Below are positions 42,416 through 54,927 of a DNA stretch of 64,000 nt, piece by piece; position 1 is the stretch's first letter; each line of letters starts with the position of its first letter. The notes below the pieces were generated by a model. It saw only the letters and a program-made list of their open reading frames with translations, was not told the DNA's origin and ran no database searches. The stretch lies in the NCBI GenBank assembly GCA_032158125.1, contig JASKOT010000001.1, positions 62,001 to 126,000 of the forward strand. The letters are read 5' to 3'. The translations under genes and the position numbers were made by a program. Origin of the DNA: Papiliotrema nemorosa. Lineage: Eukaryota; Basidiomycota; Tremellomycetes; Tremellales; Rhynchogastremaceae.

Positions 42416-45400
42416 GAGGAGGAAGAGAGGAAACAAGCTGAACTATCAGTCTTGATGAGCCGCTGCATCTGCAGATACTCACGTCTCTCGCTTCGAGCTT
42501 GGCGCGTCACCCACCTGCCGCTCCGGAAACTACCAACCATCTGGACGTGATTGAGAAGGGTCTCCCGGCTGATTCTCCTTCGGATGACGATGAAGAGGCA
42601 GAATGGGTATGGTCTCACTCCAGAGATGGTATGCTGATGATAAGGACGACTTTGAGGTCAATCATGCCATCTCATTCGCCCATTACGTCGCCTCTCTCCC
42701 TCTCGACTCGCCATTCCTGTCTACCGCTGCACCTCGACTTCGGAACTTGTTCGCAGGGCTACTCAACCAGCTCTCATCTGATCAGACACTCCAATCGACC
42801 TCCTCCAGCCCAGCAGAAGGCGCTTTGGGGGTACCATCAAACCATGCTCACCTGTGCGAAGGATTGTTGAAAGCAGTCATCTGGTGTGGCTGGTCCGACA
42901 AGACTCAAGTTGATCAAGTCGTCGAGACCCTTTCGTATCTACTGGATGAGATCAAGAAACGTATCAAAGGCGATGCTCTCGGTAGGTCTAGGTCAGACGT
43001 GAGCGCTGATGAGTAGCTCTTCCCCTGATCCTACTCCAAGCGGTTCACTCGGTGTTTTCCACTTGTCCTCTTCCCCAGCTGCCAATCGGTTCTCTCTTAC
43101 CCATCATACACGATCTATTCGAGATCGCTACTCCCGCCAATCTCGTCAAGCTTCTGCAGTACCACCCTGCCATCGATGCTCTGTCCCCACCTCATCCGGT
43201 CACTCCTGGCGGAGTCGTGATGCTCGTCTCGGAAATCGGCAATATTCTCCTCACTGGTGCTCTTCTACCTGTGGTTCCTCCTTCGCAAAAACCCTTCGCG
43301 ACGATCTCCGCAGCCGCACTTCACGAGGGAGACACAGTGCCTGCCGACCACACGCGTCGACTTTTAGCTGGTCCTCTGCCAGACCTTGCATCTCGACAGC
43401 TTGCTTCGTCTGCTCAAGGTCGCAAGACCCTGGAAGATGTTCAGTCTACTGCCGTGAAGTGGCTAAGTGAGCTCATGGAGCCTACCTTTGACGGTCACCA
43501 CGAAGATGGTAGTCGTCGAGACAGCCTGATCACGATCGGCGGGGCAGTAGATGAGGAGGTGGAATTGATAGTCACGGTTCTGGTGAGTTGCTCATCAGCC
43601 AGAAAGCTAATTTCCACAGCACCTACTGAACGTTCTGAGCTTGCATCAAGAAGAGCCAGACTCGGCACATCTGGCTAGACTCAAATTACTGCTATCTGAG
43701 GAGTCGCCTGCTTCCGATCCCAGGACTTTGGAAGCAGCATTCATCTGCACCTCGATTCTGGTCCGCAAGTAAGTCCGGCGTTTCGTGTATCGCCTGAGGC
43801 TGATGTCAGTCACGCTGGACTGGGTACCTCGATGACTCTTCATATTCGACGACTGTTCATGAGTCCCTTGCCCGCTTTTGAGGGCGAAATGGCGGCGTGT
43901 GGTGGAGCTGTTCCCCCAGCTGTCATTGCTGGCTCAAAGTGTCTCGCTATCTGTATTGAAGAATCCTCAAACGATGATCTCATCTCGTCCACCTTGTATT
44001 CGTTGCTCAACACACTCACCCATGGCGGTGGTTCGACGATTGTAGGTGGAGGCGCGGCGTCCGTACGATCACACCCAGCTTTCATGCGAGACGGAGAGAA
44101 TATGACGATGCGAACCAACTTGTCTGGGGGAAAAAAGACAGAAGAGCAACGCCGGTTGGTCGCTGTCACTGCTGTCGAAGTGGTATCTCGCTTGGCACTG
44201 GAGATCGGTCGCGACGATGTGAGTCGAACCGCCAATTAACACTCGAAATGAAGTCTGACTCGCAGATAATCCATTTGAGCATATCTTTGCTGCTGCAGAG
44301 ACTGCGTGGTGTCGACTTGGTGACAGAAGCTACAATCGTCACCAACCTCGTGCCTCTTGCCCTTGCGTCTTCCAACACGGATCTACAAGAGGTGTCTCGG
44401 GCATTTTCGCAGATATCGCGTTCAACGCATCCCGAGGATCCTCGTATCTCGTCAAATTCGGTGCTAGCCGCGCAGACGAAGCTTGCTCGGGGTCTCGGTA
44501 ACCGTCTCGACTGTGCCGACGGATATCTGGTCGAACTGCTCACTCTGTTTGCGGACAAGGGTACCCAAACTCAAATGATAGCCATGGCTCCATCAGGTTA
44601 TGACGCGCGGGACAAGGAAAAGCTGGCGCACTTGCGGCAAGACAGTGAAGCCCGCGTAGCAGATATGAAGGCATGGCTAGCCGCACGGTTCATCCCGATC
44701 TCCGAGATCCTTCGGCATGAGACGTACCATCCTGACAAGGCTCCATCGCCCGAGCTGGTAGGGCTCTTTAGGAATTTTTGGTTCTTGGCTGTCGTATTCG
44801 GAATCAGCGGACAAGCCGGAAAACAGCGCATGTCGGAGCATGAAGCCCAGGCGTTGGAGATGATAGCGGAGAAGACGCCTGCGTTGGTGATAGAAAGCGC
44901 AAACGACTATGTGGAGAGTGACCTCGAGTATAACTCGGTCTTGCGAAAAGACTTTGCTGCTTCGGTGAGTCAGGCCCACAATGTGTCCCCTCCGCGTGGC
45001 TAAAGGCAGATTCAACATAAGCAGCGCACGGCATTGGCTGAATATCTGCCGAACCAGAAGCATTCATATGACATTCGGACCATGACGACCGCGCAGACGA
45101 CACTGCTTATGGCGATCTATGATCTGGAAGAAGCAAGAACGGCTCGAAATCGACCCAGTGTCATCCTAGAGTACTTTTGTAACGAGAGCATCAACTCGAG
45201 TGTCCTCATTGGCTGCTTGGATGGCATTGCACAGAAGGTCAGACCAGCCGTCGAGTCTAAACAAGATAGCTAACTTCAGATATCTTCGGGATTCTTAAAG
45301 TCGCTCAGCAGACAAGTCGTCATGCACTCGTTGTCGCCTCGAATCTCCGAAGAGGTGTGCAAAATCCTTGTCGCTTGTACGCACCGATACCGCAAAGTAC

Positions 45401-48400
45401 GAGAAGTTGCACTTGCGTATGCGCGGAACATCTTGGAGACTTTTGCGGCCTTGTTATGCGATCGACAAGTCGTGTTCACCCTACTGGAAATTTTGACCTT
45501 GATGCGAAGAAGCTGTGAATTGCAATACACCGACGAAGTGAGTCCTCATCATCCGGATAGATCAGCAGGAGCGTTAATGAAAGTACTCTCCTATATACGA
45601 CTTTACGTCCGACAAGGTTGACATCACTTTGCATCTGAGCGATGACTATGCTGTCCGGAACGAGATTGCGTCCAACCTGTACGATGTTGCTCGTAGATGG
45701 CTCACATTGGCGATCGGACGTGCGCCTATAGAAGTGCAGTCGACCCTGCAAGTAAGCTCGTGATACTTCACGGACACTGACGGCAGTCTTACTTGAATGA
45801 ATCGAGAGACGTGCTTCTGATCGACAGTGTGGAGATGGGAGCGGGGCTGGCATTGCACTTTTCGAAGGCTATATCCAAGCTGGACAGACAAGAAAGTGAG
45901 TGGTGTTTGATTTGAGGTGCTAACCTCAGCGATCATGCCGAACATCGGTGGATGGCCTTCGGACAGCTCGAACTTGGTTGCCAGTCAATTCGCTGCCAAG
46001 AATTATTTCAACGGAGAGCTGAGCGGAGCCAGACATGTCCTTGGGCAAGGTGAGCTCGACAAGCTCCAATGTGATCACTCACAACAGGCCTCTCCAACCT
46101 GCAGCAAGGCTCGCCGACCGAATCCTCGCTCGCCGAGTTGGCTGCTTTCAAGTCGCAGATGGCCCAGGCGGTACACAACATCAAGAACAAATCTCAACCC
46201 ATGTCTGTCCCCGACATCCGGCGTCTTTTACTTCGAGCTTCGTCTGTATTGGCATCCTCACCTAGCATCGACAGTGATATCATTCACTACCTCGTGGAAC
46301 TTCCAATGGCAGCCTTCACGCCATTATCGATCGCTGCTGGTGTTGATGCTTGGACGTGGCTTCTGCGACAGCGCCCAGAAGCCGAGATTGCAGTCATGGG
46401 TGAAATCTCTGCCGGTTGGCTCGAGACGATCCGCGCATCAAAAGGCATGTTCAGCACGAATATGAACTACCGCGACCCGTTCGAGTCTCCGATCGAATAC
46501 GCGCCAAGCGACAAGAAGGTTTTGGATCTCGAGCTTGCCAAAGCGCGAAAACTCCTTCGGCCGCACTTGCTCCTCATCCAGGTGCTCTCAAGTCAGTTCC
46601 AGGCTGTCAAGTACCGAGAACCAGGCATTATGGTGTCTCTGATCCGACTCATGATGCGATCACTCGCTGCGCATCAGAAGATGAGGTAGGCGCTTGATCT
46701 GAACCATACTGACCGTAGCACTCATCCCCTCTCGCGAGAAGTCAGGTTTTCATTCCTACTGTTTGGCTTCCAGATTCTCGCTTCATCTCGAATGGAAGCG
46801 CTTCTGGAGCTACGATTCCGAGATCGGCTGTACAATGCCGCCTTTGCGTGGTTCTCCGCTCGTCCGCAGTGGTCTTTCGGATCAGATAGGATACAGCTTG
46901 GAGCCGAGATCAAGCTGCTGCAGGAGTTCGCCAAGGCCATCGCGGAAGATCATGTTCGGGGTGATTATTCCACATCGAGCATGCACGATCGCGCTCCGGC
47001 ACTTCTCATCCGAGGTGAGTCAATATCGTCTGACCCTAGCTGAAAGTCAGGCTCGACGTCATTGCATGAATATACCGTCCAGCACCGAGACCGGGTCAAG
47101 ATACTTCAATTGCTGGTGGAGAACGAGATCAACCGATTGAGTGTATGGTGCAATCCAGTCAATGAGCCTAACAGAACTCCTCAAGCTGGCGCAATGGAAA
47201 GATCCGTCACGATGGTATGTATCGACTATGGATTGAGCTAATTGCAGGACGAGTGGTCGAGACTGTTACACAGGGCATGGGCTATGTCACCCGCCATGGC
47301 CGTGCACATGGGCGAAAGGTTCAAGTTACAAAATGTGCAGAATGAGATCAGCCGTTTGGTCAGGTCGAACCCGAAGGCGGTGGTGGACGTACCGGAGGCA
47401 TTGCACTTCCTCCTTGGAGACAGGCTCGATGCGACTTCGAGGAGTCTACTCAAGGTGAGTTGCGCCTACTCCATCGCGCTCACTCCAGTGGCTTCCCGTC
47501 TGGGCAGCGATCCCTCCTGTCACCGCTTTGGTGTACTTCCAGCCTCGATACGGCAACCATCCTTTGATCTTGCAATATGCCATGCGGGTCCTCGAGCAGC
47601 ACCCTGTGGAATTGACGTTCTTCTTCGTCCCTCAAGTCGTACAGGCTCTCCGCGTTGACGAGTTGGGTTATGTCGAGCGATTCATTTTTGAAACATCGAA
47701 AATTTCGCAGCTGTTCTGCCACCAGATCATATGGAATATGAAGGCAAACACTTACAAGGATGACGACGCGGTGAGTATTGCCTAAGGTCGTCATAAATTC
47801 GACTGACAGTCAGTCTCAACCCGATTCGATGAAACCGCTGCTGGATAGGATGATTGACATGATCGTGGCCGGACTATCCGGCAAAGCGAGAGACTTCTAT
47901 GACCTCGAATTCACCTTTTTCGACGCTGTCACCTCGATCTCGGGCAAGCTCAAGCCGTATATCAAAAAGACAAAGCCGGAGAAAAAGGCAAAGATCGACG
48001 AGGAGATGCTCAAAATTAAATTATCTGTTGGTGTCTACCTGCCCAGTAACCCAGATGGGATCGTTGTGGATCTCGATCGAAAATCGGGGAGGCCACTGCA
48101 GAGTCACGCCAAGGTGAGCGCGTTGTCGGGACTCCGCTGATTGTCAGGCACCCTTCATGGCTACGTTCAAGGTTCAAAAGGAAAGACTAGACCTCCCGTC
48201 AGACGCTTCGATCGAGATTGCAGACGAAGCGAGCATGGTCAAGACAAAATACGATGTCTGGCAATCGGCAATCTTCAAAGTCGGAGATGATTGTCGACAG
48301 GATGTCCTCGCTTTACAAGTCATCGCCATGTTCAAAAATGTCTTTACGCAGATTGGGCTGGTCCTCTATCTTTTCCCTTATCGGGTCACGGCTACAGCGC

Positions 48401-49130
48401 CAGGATGCGGTGTTATCGATGTCGTACCAAACGCCACCTCACGAGATGAAATGGGTCGAGCCAAGATCAACGACCTGTTTGGTTACTTTGTCGACAAGTA
48501 TGGAGGGGTCGACACGGTTGCGTTCCAAAAGGCTAGATTGAACTTTATCCAGAGTATGGCGGCGTACTCGGTTGCGTGTTACATCTTGCAGATCAAGGAT
48601 AGGCACAATGGTAACATCATGATTGATGGCGAAGGGCATATTGTTCATATCGGTACGTGGCCTCCCCTGGTAGCCAACTTCATGCTAACATCGTAGACTT
48701 TGGCTTCCTCTTCGACATTGGACCTGGAGGAGTCAAGTTTGAGCCTAACTCGTTCAAACTCAACCATGAAATGGTGACTTTGATGGGCGGCCGGGAATCC
48801 CAAGGATACAAGATGTTCACGGAATTGACCGTCAAGGCCTTCCTTGCCATTCGGCCACACGCCGATCAACTGTGCGACACGTGTCATTTGATGCTTGGAA
48901 CGGATCTACCTTCATTCAAGGGTGAACCGACGATCAAGAGACTACGAGATCGATTCCAACTTCAATTGGGAGAGAGGGCCGCGGCAGAGTATATGATGGG
49001 TGTTATCAGGAATGCGCATGAGAATGTGAGGAGCAATGTGTATGATGGATTCCAAAAGATGCAAAAGTGAGTCGACTCGGCTAACGCACCTCATTGATGA
49101 GGCTGATCATCTAGTGGTATCCCATACTAG
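42416..49130 (+). CDS. STT4: Phosphatidylinositol 4-kinase alpha, Stt4
   Basis: Type III PI 4-kinase that makes the plasma-membrane PI4P pool. The coding start is an 8-nt exon (ATG-GAC-TG, 42416-42423); joining over a short intron gives MDCLDEPLHLQILTSLASSL. A very long alpha-solenoid follows with about 20 introns. The PIK accessory region near 47340-47780 contains LHFLLGDRLDATSRSL, and YFQPRYGNHPLILQYAMRV comes slightly later. The kinase domain includes KVGDDCRQDVLALQVI (48280), FGYFVDKYGG and the catalytic loop KDRHNGNIMIDGEG (48595-48640). The next intron splits the Asp codon of HIDFGFLFD. The end is the family hallmark KMQNGIPY with TAG at 49128-49130. Total length about 1,950 residues, typical of fungal Stt4. 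Confidence 0.95.
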
Positions 49131-49258
49131 TCTAGCTCGAAAATTATGCATCACATTTGCGCATCTCATTTACATGCGCGATTGGCCATTCGGACACGGA
49201 TATGTAAGTGTGCTGACTTCTGTTATGCTACAAAGAGTGGTCCTACAGTTGGACTGCA

Positions 49259-50066
49259 TCATACGGCATTTTCTGGTCTCGCAGCAGGCTGTGAGCTGTT
49301 CCCCGCGGTGGTGCTTGTGGAACCGAGCTGTCTCATGCCACCATTGTCGAATCCACGGGGAGTGGCATTTCGCCCATCTCGGAAGGAATCGCTCCATGTC
49401 TAGATGGATCAGCGATTAATCGCGTGAGGACGGAATACTTACAGCGCAGTTGGCGCCGTACCATACTGTCCAGATGAGAGTAAACGTAGCGGTGATCCAC
49501 CCGATCCAGAGGAAAGCGGTCAATGTCTGGATCTGGGCGCAACCCGCCAATGTAGCCCCGTATCTCGAGCCTGTACGTCAACATGAACCCTATCCCAGTG
49601 TTGCGACAATCGTCTCGTGTCTGCAAAGCTTACTGCGTTGACAGTATTGTAGTCCGGGCGAGACTTGAGCTGTCCATGCTGCTGCAGCGGCTAAGTATGA
49701 GCCTCAGACCTTGTTTGAAAGAAGGGGCATAAGGACATACCCAGCCATAGAACCCATAAGATGCCCATGGATGTCACTTCCACTCCCATACTAGTCGTTG
49801 ATCCGCTGGAGACTAGACGCCATACGCCCCAGATACCTTCAAACAGGATTGTAATGGCGGAAACAACAATGACAAGTACAATCTCCGGAATGTAAGTGTA
49901 TAATCGAGTGAGCTGTCATGAGCGAGCGCGTCTTGCGATGAAGCATTGTAGAAGGGATGACAAGTCGACCTACACCATGTTGGATCCAAGCGGAGATACC
50001 TAGGACGATGGCTGCGCTGGAAAATAGGAAAAAGGCAGGGATAAGTCTCCCGATGGATGCTTTCAT
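49259..50066 (-). CDS. Four-TM MARVEL-like membrane protein
   Basis: Small polytopic membrane protein of about 190 residues. TM1 is LIPAFFLFSSAAIVLGISAW. TM2, after an intron, is YIPEIVLVIVVSAITILFEG. TM3 is SMGILWVLWLAAAAWT. After a further intron comes TM4, CAQIQTLTAFLWIGWITAT with FTLIWTVWY following. This four-helix layout with the A-x3-Q-x-QTL-x-AF-x-W-IGW motif before TM4 matches fungal MARVEL-domain proteins, which organise membrane subdomains. The last exon is Ser/Gly-rich and ends GNSSQPAARPENAV (TGA at 49259-49261). It is convergent with STT4, 128 bp away. A TATATAAA on the minus strand precedes the start. Start codon is the first ATG of the frame. Confidence 0.75.
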
Positions 50067-50142
50067 GTTGCGTGATGCGTGGGTACGTTGATGATTAGAA
50101 CGGGTGGGGTATTGGTATGCATAATGAGCTTCTACGTGATGG

Positions 50143-50150
50143 TTTATATA
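50143..50150 (-). promoter_or_regulatory. Candidate TATA box of the MARVEL-like gene
   Basis: TATATAAA on the minus strand, 77 bp upstream of the ATG at 50066. Function inferred from position. Confidence 0.45.
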
Positions 50151-50296
50151 CCTGGTAGACTCTCCTCGGTGCTGGTAGGGGAGCTTGGGGTATCACTGCA
50201 GCAGGAGAGAATGTACGAGTTGTGGTCGAACCGAACCGACATGCCAAGACAAAGAATGTCAAGGGCAATCTAAAGGGATATCAAGGTTCCAAGCTA

Positions 50297-50316
50297 TCTC
50301 TCTCTCTCTCTCTCTC
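50297..50316. repeat. (TC)10 microsatellite
   Basis: Ten uninterrupted TC units. On the coding strand of the flanking genes this is a GA repeat. Seen directly. Confidence 0.9.
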
Positions 50317-50666
50317 TTCGACGGGAGTCAGGATGCTTCTTCTGATCTGAGGCCTCTCTGCCCTCACCGGATGATGCTCCATGTGATTTGAACGAAACTG
50401 GGGATATACGGGAACGGCCCTCGGATGACCCAGGTCAACTGAGACGTCCACCTGTTGACGCTGATCACCTTTGTTCATGGCATTGTAGAGCTCGCTCTTC
50501 GGCCGTAGCGGAGCTTGGCGACGGATGTGGAGCTTGCCTACACCCTCGGGTCACGGTAAGGGCCATGTAAGTTAACGTATGGGTAGTGGCAGAACCTCTT
50601 CGCCTCATCCAATCCAATACTGACGATACATCCGAAACTAAGGCTCCTGCCGCCCCGGTGCTCGGA

Positions 50667-51775
50667 CTACAACTTGTGCTTGCCCTGTGAATGCTCCTCT
50701 TCCTCTTCCACATATGCAGCAAGAGAGAACCACCCCATCTCTGGAGTTCCCATCTCGGCTTTTGTAGCGGCAATCTCTTCCGGTCCAGCTTCTACCATCG
50801 GGTCGGTTGGCCTTCGAGCTGCGTCGGCCAACAACTGAGCTTTGCAGCACATCTCGAAATTGATCTGCCTAGAAGATTCAGCAGAGGCTCTTGAGCTGGC
50901 CAAGGAGAACTCACCACCACGCAGCCTCATCGATTGATAGATTACCCAACGCTATGATCCCGTGATTCTGCAGAATGGCAATCCTCTTCTCGGGTCCAAG
51001 TATACCTGCTATTCTTTCACCTTCTCGGTTATCAAATACCGCTCCTGGGAGTATCAACTCTGCCTTCAACTCAGAAGCACTCTTCATCGCTCACCACCGA
51101 ATGGCACGAGAACCTGCTCGTCGTGATACGCGCAAGCGTCCTGCGAAATCATATCGAGTGTCCTTCCCAACGAGCTGAACGCTTTCGTGTGAGGACCATG
51201 GACGTGCACGATAGCCTCTACGCCTCCTCTTCCTCCCCTTCCTCGAGCTTTGTATATCTGAGAGTGGATACTGCTAGCTGAAGCGTCGGTCGGTCGATGT
51301 CCCTCTACCATCCTACCATCGTCTACTGAACATCGTACCAAGTCGGATTTCTTCATGTGCGCGAATGATTTGCCTTGCGGGTTGACCCAAAATGTATCGG
51401 GATGGACGGGATCTCGAACACTACAGTGGCCTAGACTATCAGCCTTTGTTCTCGTTAAGCAGGATACTCAAACGACTCACCTGCAATACCCTCGGCTAGA
51501 TTGAATCGGTGCAGAATACGAAAGACCAAAGCGAGATGTTCCATCCGGTAAGTCCTTTCTTCCTCTAGTGAGCTGAAAGTCGGCAACATGGTCCTGGTAG
51601 GACCAACTTGGACTTCATAAAAGGGTGAAGAAGTGAGATCCGTGGTGAGTGTGAATCCTGGCGGGGGCCCTTGCTCGTCATGAGCGTCGTGAGCGGGTCG
51701 TAGGTGCAAAACACCACTTGGTTTTCCGTTCTGGGTGGTCTGAGTGGTCGTAGTCTCGGTCGATATCGTTGACAT
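50667..51775 (-). CDS. Class II aldolase/adducin N-terminal domain protein
   Basis: Protein of the class II (zinc) aldolase/adducin superfamily, whose enzymes cleave or epimerise sugar phosphates or related small acids. A Thr/Pro-rich leader of about 60 residues precedes the domain. The fold opens EERTYRMEHLALVFRILHRF, then after an intron GHCSVRDPVHPDTFWVNPQG, then the zinc-ligand motif IVHVHGPHTKAFSSLG (His-x-His, near 51190-51215). A third ligand His lies in AILQNHGIIALG (about 50960-50990). The C-terminus is helical and acidic, ending SQGKHKL. All three zinc His are present, so the domain is probably catalytic rather than adducin-like. Substrate unknown; many fungal paralogs exist. Three to four introns. 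Confidence 0.87.
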
Positions 51776-52513
51776 GGTGACTTGCACTGTCCAGAGGGTG
51801 ACTGAGAGCTGCGTAGAGAGAGGTACCTGGCAAGTAATGCTCGAATAAATCTGATAGAGATAGATAAAGCGGAGTCGCCATTTCGGCTAATTCGACCACC
51901 GACATTCGGGATCTCGCTTCTTCGCAGGGATTCATGCATTCCTAGTCTCTGTCTCGGTTTCAAGGGGAGGAACGTCCTATACGCTACCATGGGGTCGCGG
52001 TGACAATGACCTGCTCGAACCGATGCATGCAGATCGACCTGTCAAGCTCGCAAAGTAAAGGGGTCCCCATGGGCATGTCGGTCTCCCGCTTGTCAAAGGG
52101 CTTTCTCAAGCGGCGGAAGAAGAAAGAGATCTCATTGTCGTCTCCGCTGGGTCGCTGTAGATGGGTCAAACGGCTACAATACACGACCACCGTCGGCCAG
52201 GTATCTCCTGAACCGGCCAGAGACATTGCGTTGGCTCGCTTCTCACAGGATGCAGACACGTTCGGACGAGCAAACGGAGGAGCTTACAGAAAGCACTCAT
52301 CCTTTGTCCTAACAGATCTCATGATTGGCACCTAGTCAACAGCCATCTTATCGAACTGAAACGGCGATCACTCATCTTGATCCATTGTTCCATTATCCGC
52401 TTGGGGACGCTTTCAAGTCTTTCAAAGCAGACGTTCCTAAATCCACTGACGACGCTTTACTGTACCCTCAGTGCATCAAGTTCACCTTCTGAATCTGCAG
52501 AGGCACTGTTGAC
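51776..52513. other. Divergent intergenic region, aldolase / GT8-like
   Basis: This 738-bp gap lies between divergent genes. Two overlapping frames (51565-51990 minus, 52000-52335 plus) have basic, Ser-rich content and no recognisable motif. I do not call them genes. No TATA box seen for either side. Confidence 0.45.
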
Positions 52514-53726
52514 ATGTTCCCTTCGCCAACCCTAACCCAATCCCTCTTCCCTCCCAGCATTAACCCGGAGAAACGACCACTATCACCCAGCCTGACCTCC
52601 GGCATCTCTTCATCAACAGAACAAACACCACCGCGGTCCAGCCGTGTGAAACCTCTTGCGCGGTATGGTCAGACTTTTTCCCGCAAGTTTGGCGCGATCA
52701 TCTCCCTCGGAGTGTTCATAGCTCTAGGATATATCCTGCTTGCCTACCCGCCCGTGGAACCACTAGCTGTACCACGCAGTCGGTATCGCTTGCACAATGG
52801 AACATCAACCGAGGCGTACGTGACTATCATTTCGGATATTGAGAACAACCCCTGGACAGCTATACAAGCTCGACTCCTTCTCTTTCAGACGTTATACGAC
52901 CCCTTGACGGCGGATACGGCGAGGGATTTTGTCATCATCGTCACTCCCGATGTCTCTGATGATCTGGTAGAAGAGCTGGAGGGACAAGGAGCGGTTGTCG
53001 TAAGGAAGTTGCCCCTGGTACGATCAAAGGAGACGACTACCGGGTTGACAGTCGACGAGGATTTGACTAAACTACGGCTGTTTAGCCTGACGCAATATGA
53101 AAAAGTATTGTATCTAGATCCGAGCTTTGTGTTGGTCCGATCCTTATCGGCGATATGGAGCGAACCCGCTGCGAGTTTACGGTACGGCCTAGGGAGCAAC
53201 ACGATAAATGGCAGAGTACACAGTAATCCGCCTGATGGAGCGGGGACTATCTTCAACGATGATCTTTGGATGGCTAGACCTTCCAAAGAGCTGTACGGAA
53301 CATTGCTCGACGCTGTAGACGTAGGTCGCGTCGGAGGTGAACATGTCAGTCGTCTCGTTCGTTGTCTCCCGGTACAGGTGTACTGATAGTGTAGGGATTC
53401 TTGAACGCTTACTTCACGCGATCGGGTACAAGACCATGGGGAGAATTGAGTAGAAAGTGAGTGACGGTCTACAAGTGCTGAGGCTGCGATTGACTCTCAG
53501 ATGGACGGCTCAATGGGCTCACAGCAACGATATCCTCGCTGGAGTGGCCGCCTTGCAAGCGGCATGGTGGAGCGACGCGGCGCAACAGGAGATGGACCCC
53601 AGTCTTCTCGATTTCTGGCGTCACAAACTTGGTCGGATGGAGGGGTATTGGCTGGCCAAGAGAAACGTCTCGAAAATCGCGATACCGAACATCGAGGTGC
53701 AATTGCCGGAGACGAAACTGGAGTAG
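52514..53726 (+). CDS. GT8/glycogenin-like glycosyltransferase, DxD altered
   Basis: Type II membrane protein with a ~55-residue cytosolic Ser/Pro-rich part, one TM helix (IISLGVFIALGYILLAY, about residues 60-76) and a luminal GT-A domain. The fold is recognisable: EAYVTIISDIENNPWTAIQA, then DFVIIVTPDVSDDLVEEL and the nucleotide-sugar region YEKVLYLDPSFVLVRSL. FNDDLWMARPSKELYGTL and GFLNAYFTRSG, the donor/acceptor loop typical of GT8, follow. In this family YLDADVL carries the metal-binding DxD; here it is LDPSF, so the second Asp is missing. The protein may be inactive, metal-independent or use FNDD instead. Three exons; the final exon (from about 53502) ends QLPETKLE with TAG at 53724-53726. 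Golgi location inferred. Confidence 0.75.
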
Positions 53727-53937
53727 ATCGATGTCATTTTCGCCGTGGAGAGCATTTAATGCCTTCATCAGTGTCACGAGTGTCCGCACTGAATTCACTT
53801 TAGATTTGAGCCCTGTAAAATCATCGCTGATGACATATCCGAAGCCTATGCTCGCTGCGTGGTAATCGAAGGAAGAATGATATACAACATGTAGGGAATC
53901 CCGAGAATCGCACATGATCCGCTATACTGTGTAGACT

Positions 53938-54836
53938 CTATTTCGGTCGTCGCTCGGCAGCCTGCTGTTTGATCTTTCGCTCGTACCCAGGCTTGTCGTT
54001 TCTGAGCATCAACATGATGTTGCCGTATGAATGGACGGGGAGGGTCTGCTTACTTGAACATTTGATACGCGTCGATCTGCGCTGGGTCGAGAATATTCGG
54101 GTTGTCGAGCAAATCTTGGATACCCATCACCAGCTACGGCGTCAGCTCGAGTCACGCTCGTTGGCTTTGACTAGGATACTGACTGCTTTGACGGTGATTG
54201 AGGGTTTCCATTGTTTTTCCTCATCCAGGATTGAGAGGCAAATAGTACCGGATGGGTAGACATTCGGGTGGAAAAGGGGAGGATCAAATTTGCCTGTATC
54301 GCGTCAGCCATGCCGACAAGTACGAGGGAACGAAGGATTGTCCTTCCCAGGGAAACACTCACATTTAGGTGGTTTCGTTGGGAATTCTTGTACGTCAGTC
54401 TCGCTCTTCATCCACGAGCACGAACCATCAGGGAACGCCATGTTGATCTTGTACACTCCTCCCTCCCAGATTGTCTACCTGATTAATCATATTGACAAGG
54501 AAGGGAGAACACCCCGACTTACCCCTTTCTTGCCCGGTATCCCTACTTCCCACAACATCAAGTTGAGTGACCCATCAGCCGCCTTTGTGGGTTTTGCGTG
54601 GAATCCCTAGTAAGTCAATGATGACGTGCCTAGGTGAGAGAAGTGGACCAGATCAGATGGGTGACCAATGTGTCAGAAAGAAAGATAATGATGGCGATAA
54701 GAAGGAAGACGTACAAAGGGGTGGTCTTTCCTCCATTGCTTACGTTCCTCCGCCAGACGAGCTTGAGCAAGGGCCGACTGGACGTGTTGAGCGCTTTTTA
54801 TCACAGCGAAACGCTTGATGAGGGAAAACTCACCAT
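53938..54836 (-). CDS. UBC9: SUMO-conjugating enzyme E2, Ubc9
   Basis: E2 enzyme that carries SUMO from Aos1-Uba2 to targets, mainly in the nucleus. Splicing gives about 159 residues: M then [21 protein letters not shown] (helix 1 that binds SUMO/E1), [17 protein letters not shown], the Ubc9 signature [18 protein letters not shown], then [19 protein letters not shown] and the catalytic [13 protein letters not shown]. By counting, the active Cys is residue 93, exactly as in human UBC9. The end is [16 protein letters not shown]. The first exon is only the ATG codon (54834-54836), followed at once by a GTGAGT intron. A 39-nt intron near 54400 must be removed to give [11 protein letters not shown]. 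Six or seven introns in 0.9 kb. Confidence 0.95.
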
Positions 54837-54927
54837 TTGTAAATCGAAAGAAGAGCCTGTGTCTGGTGATCGACAGGAAGGGGGGGTTTACTGATCAACA
54901 GTCAGAGTGCCCCGGTTGACTCGACTG

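Larger units (their letters stand above)
50067..50666. other. Intergenic with TATA box and (TC)n tract
   Basis: This 600-bp spacer lies between two minus-strand genes. It holds the TATATAAA element of the MARVEL-like gene (50143-50150) and a (TC)10 microsatellite (50297-50316). No gene is supported. Confidence 0.5.

Noticed and set aside
52000..52335. Plus-strand frame of 111 codons before the GT8-like gene
   Set aside because: Basic Ser-rich content without motif; overlaps opposite-strand frames; no promoter or conservation evidence.
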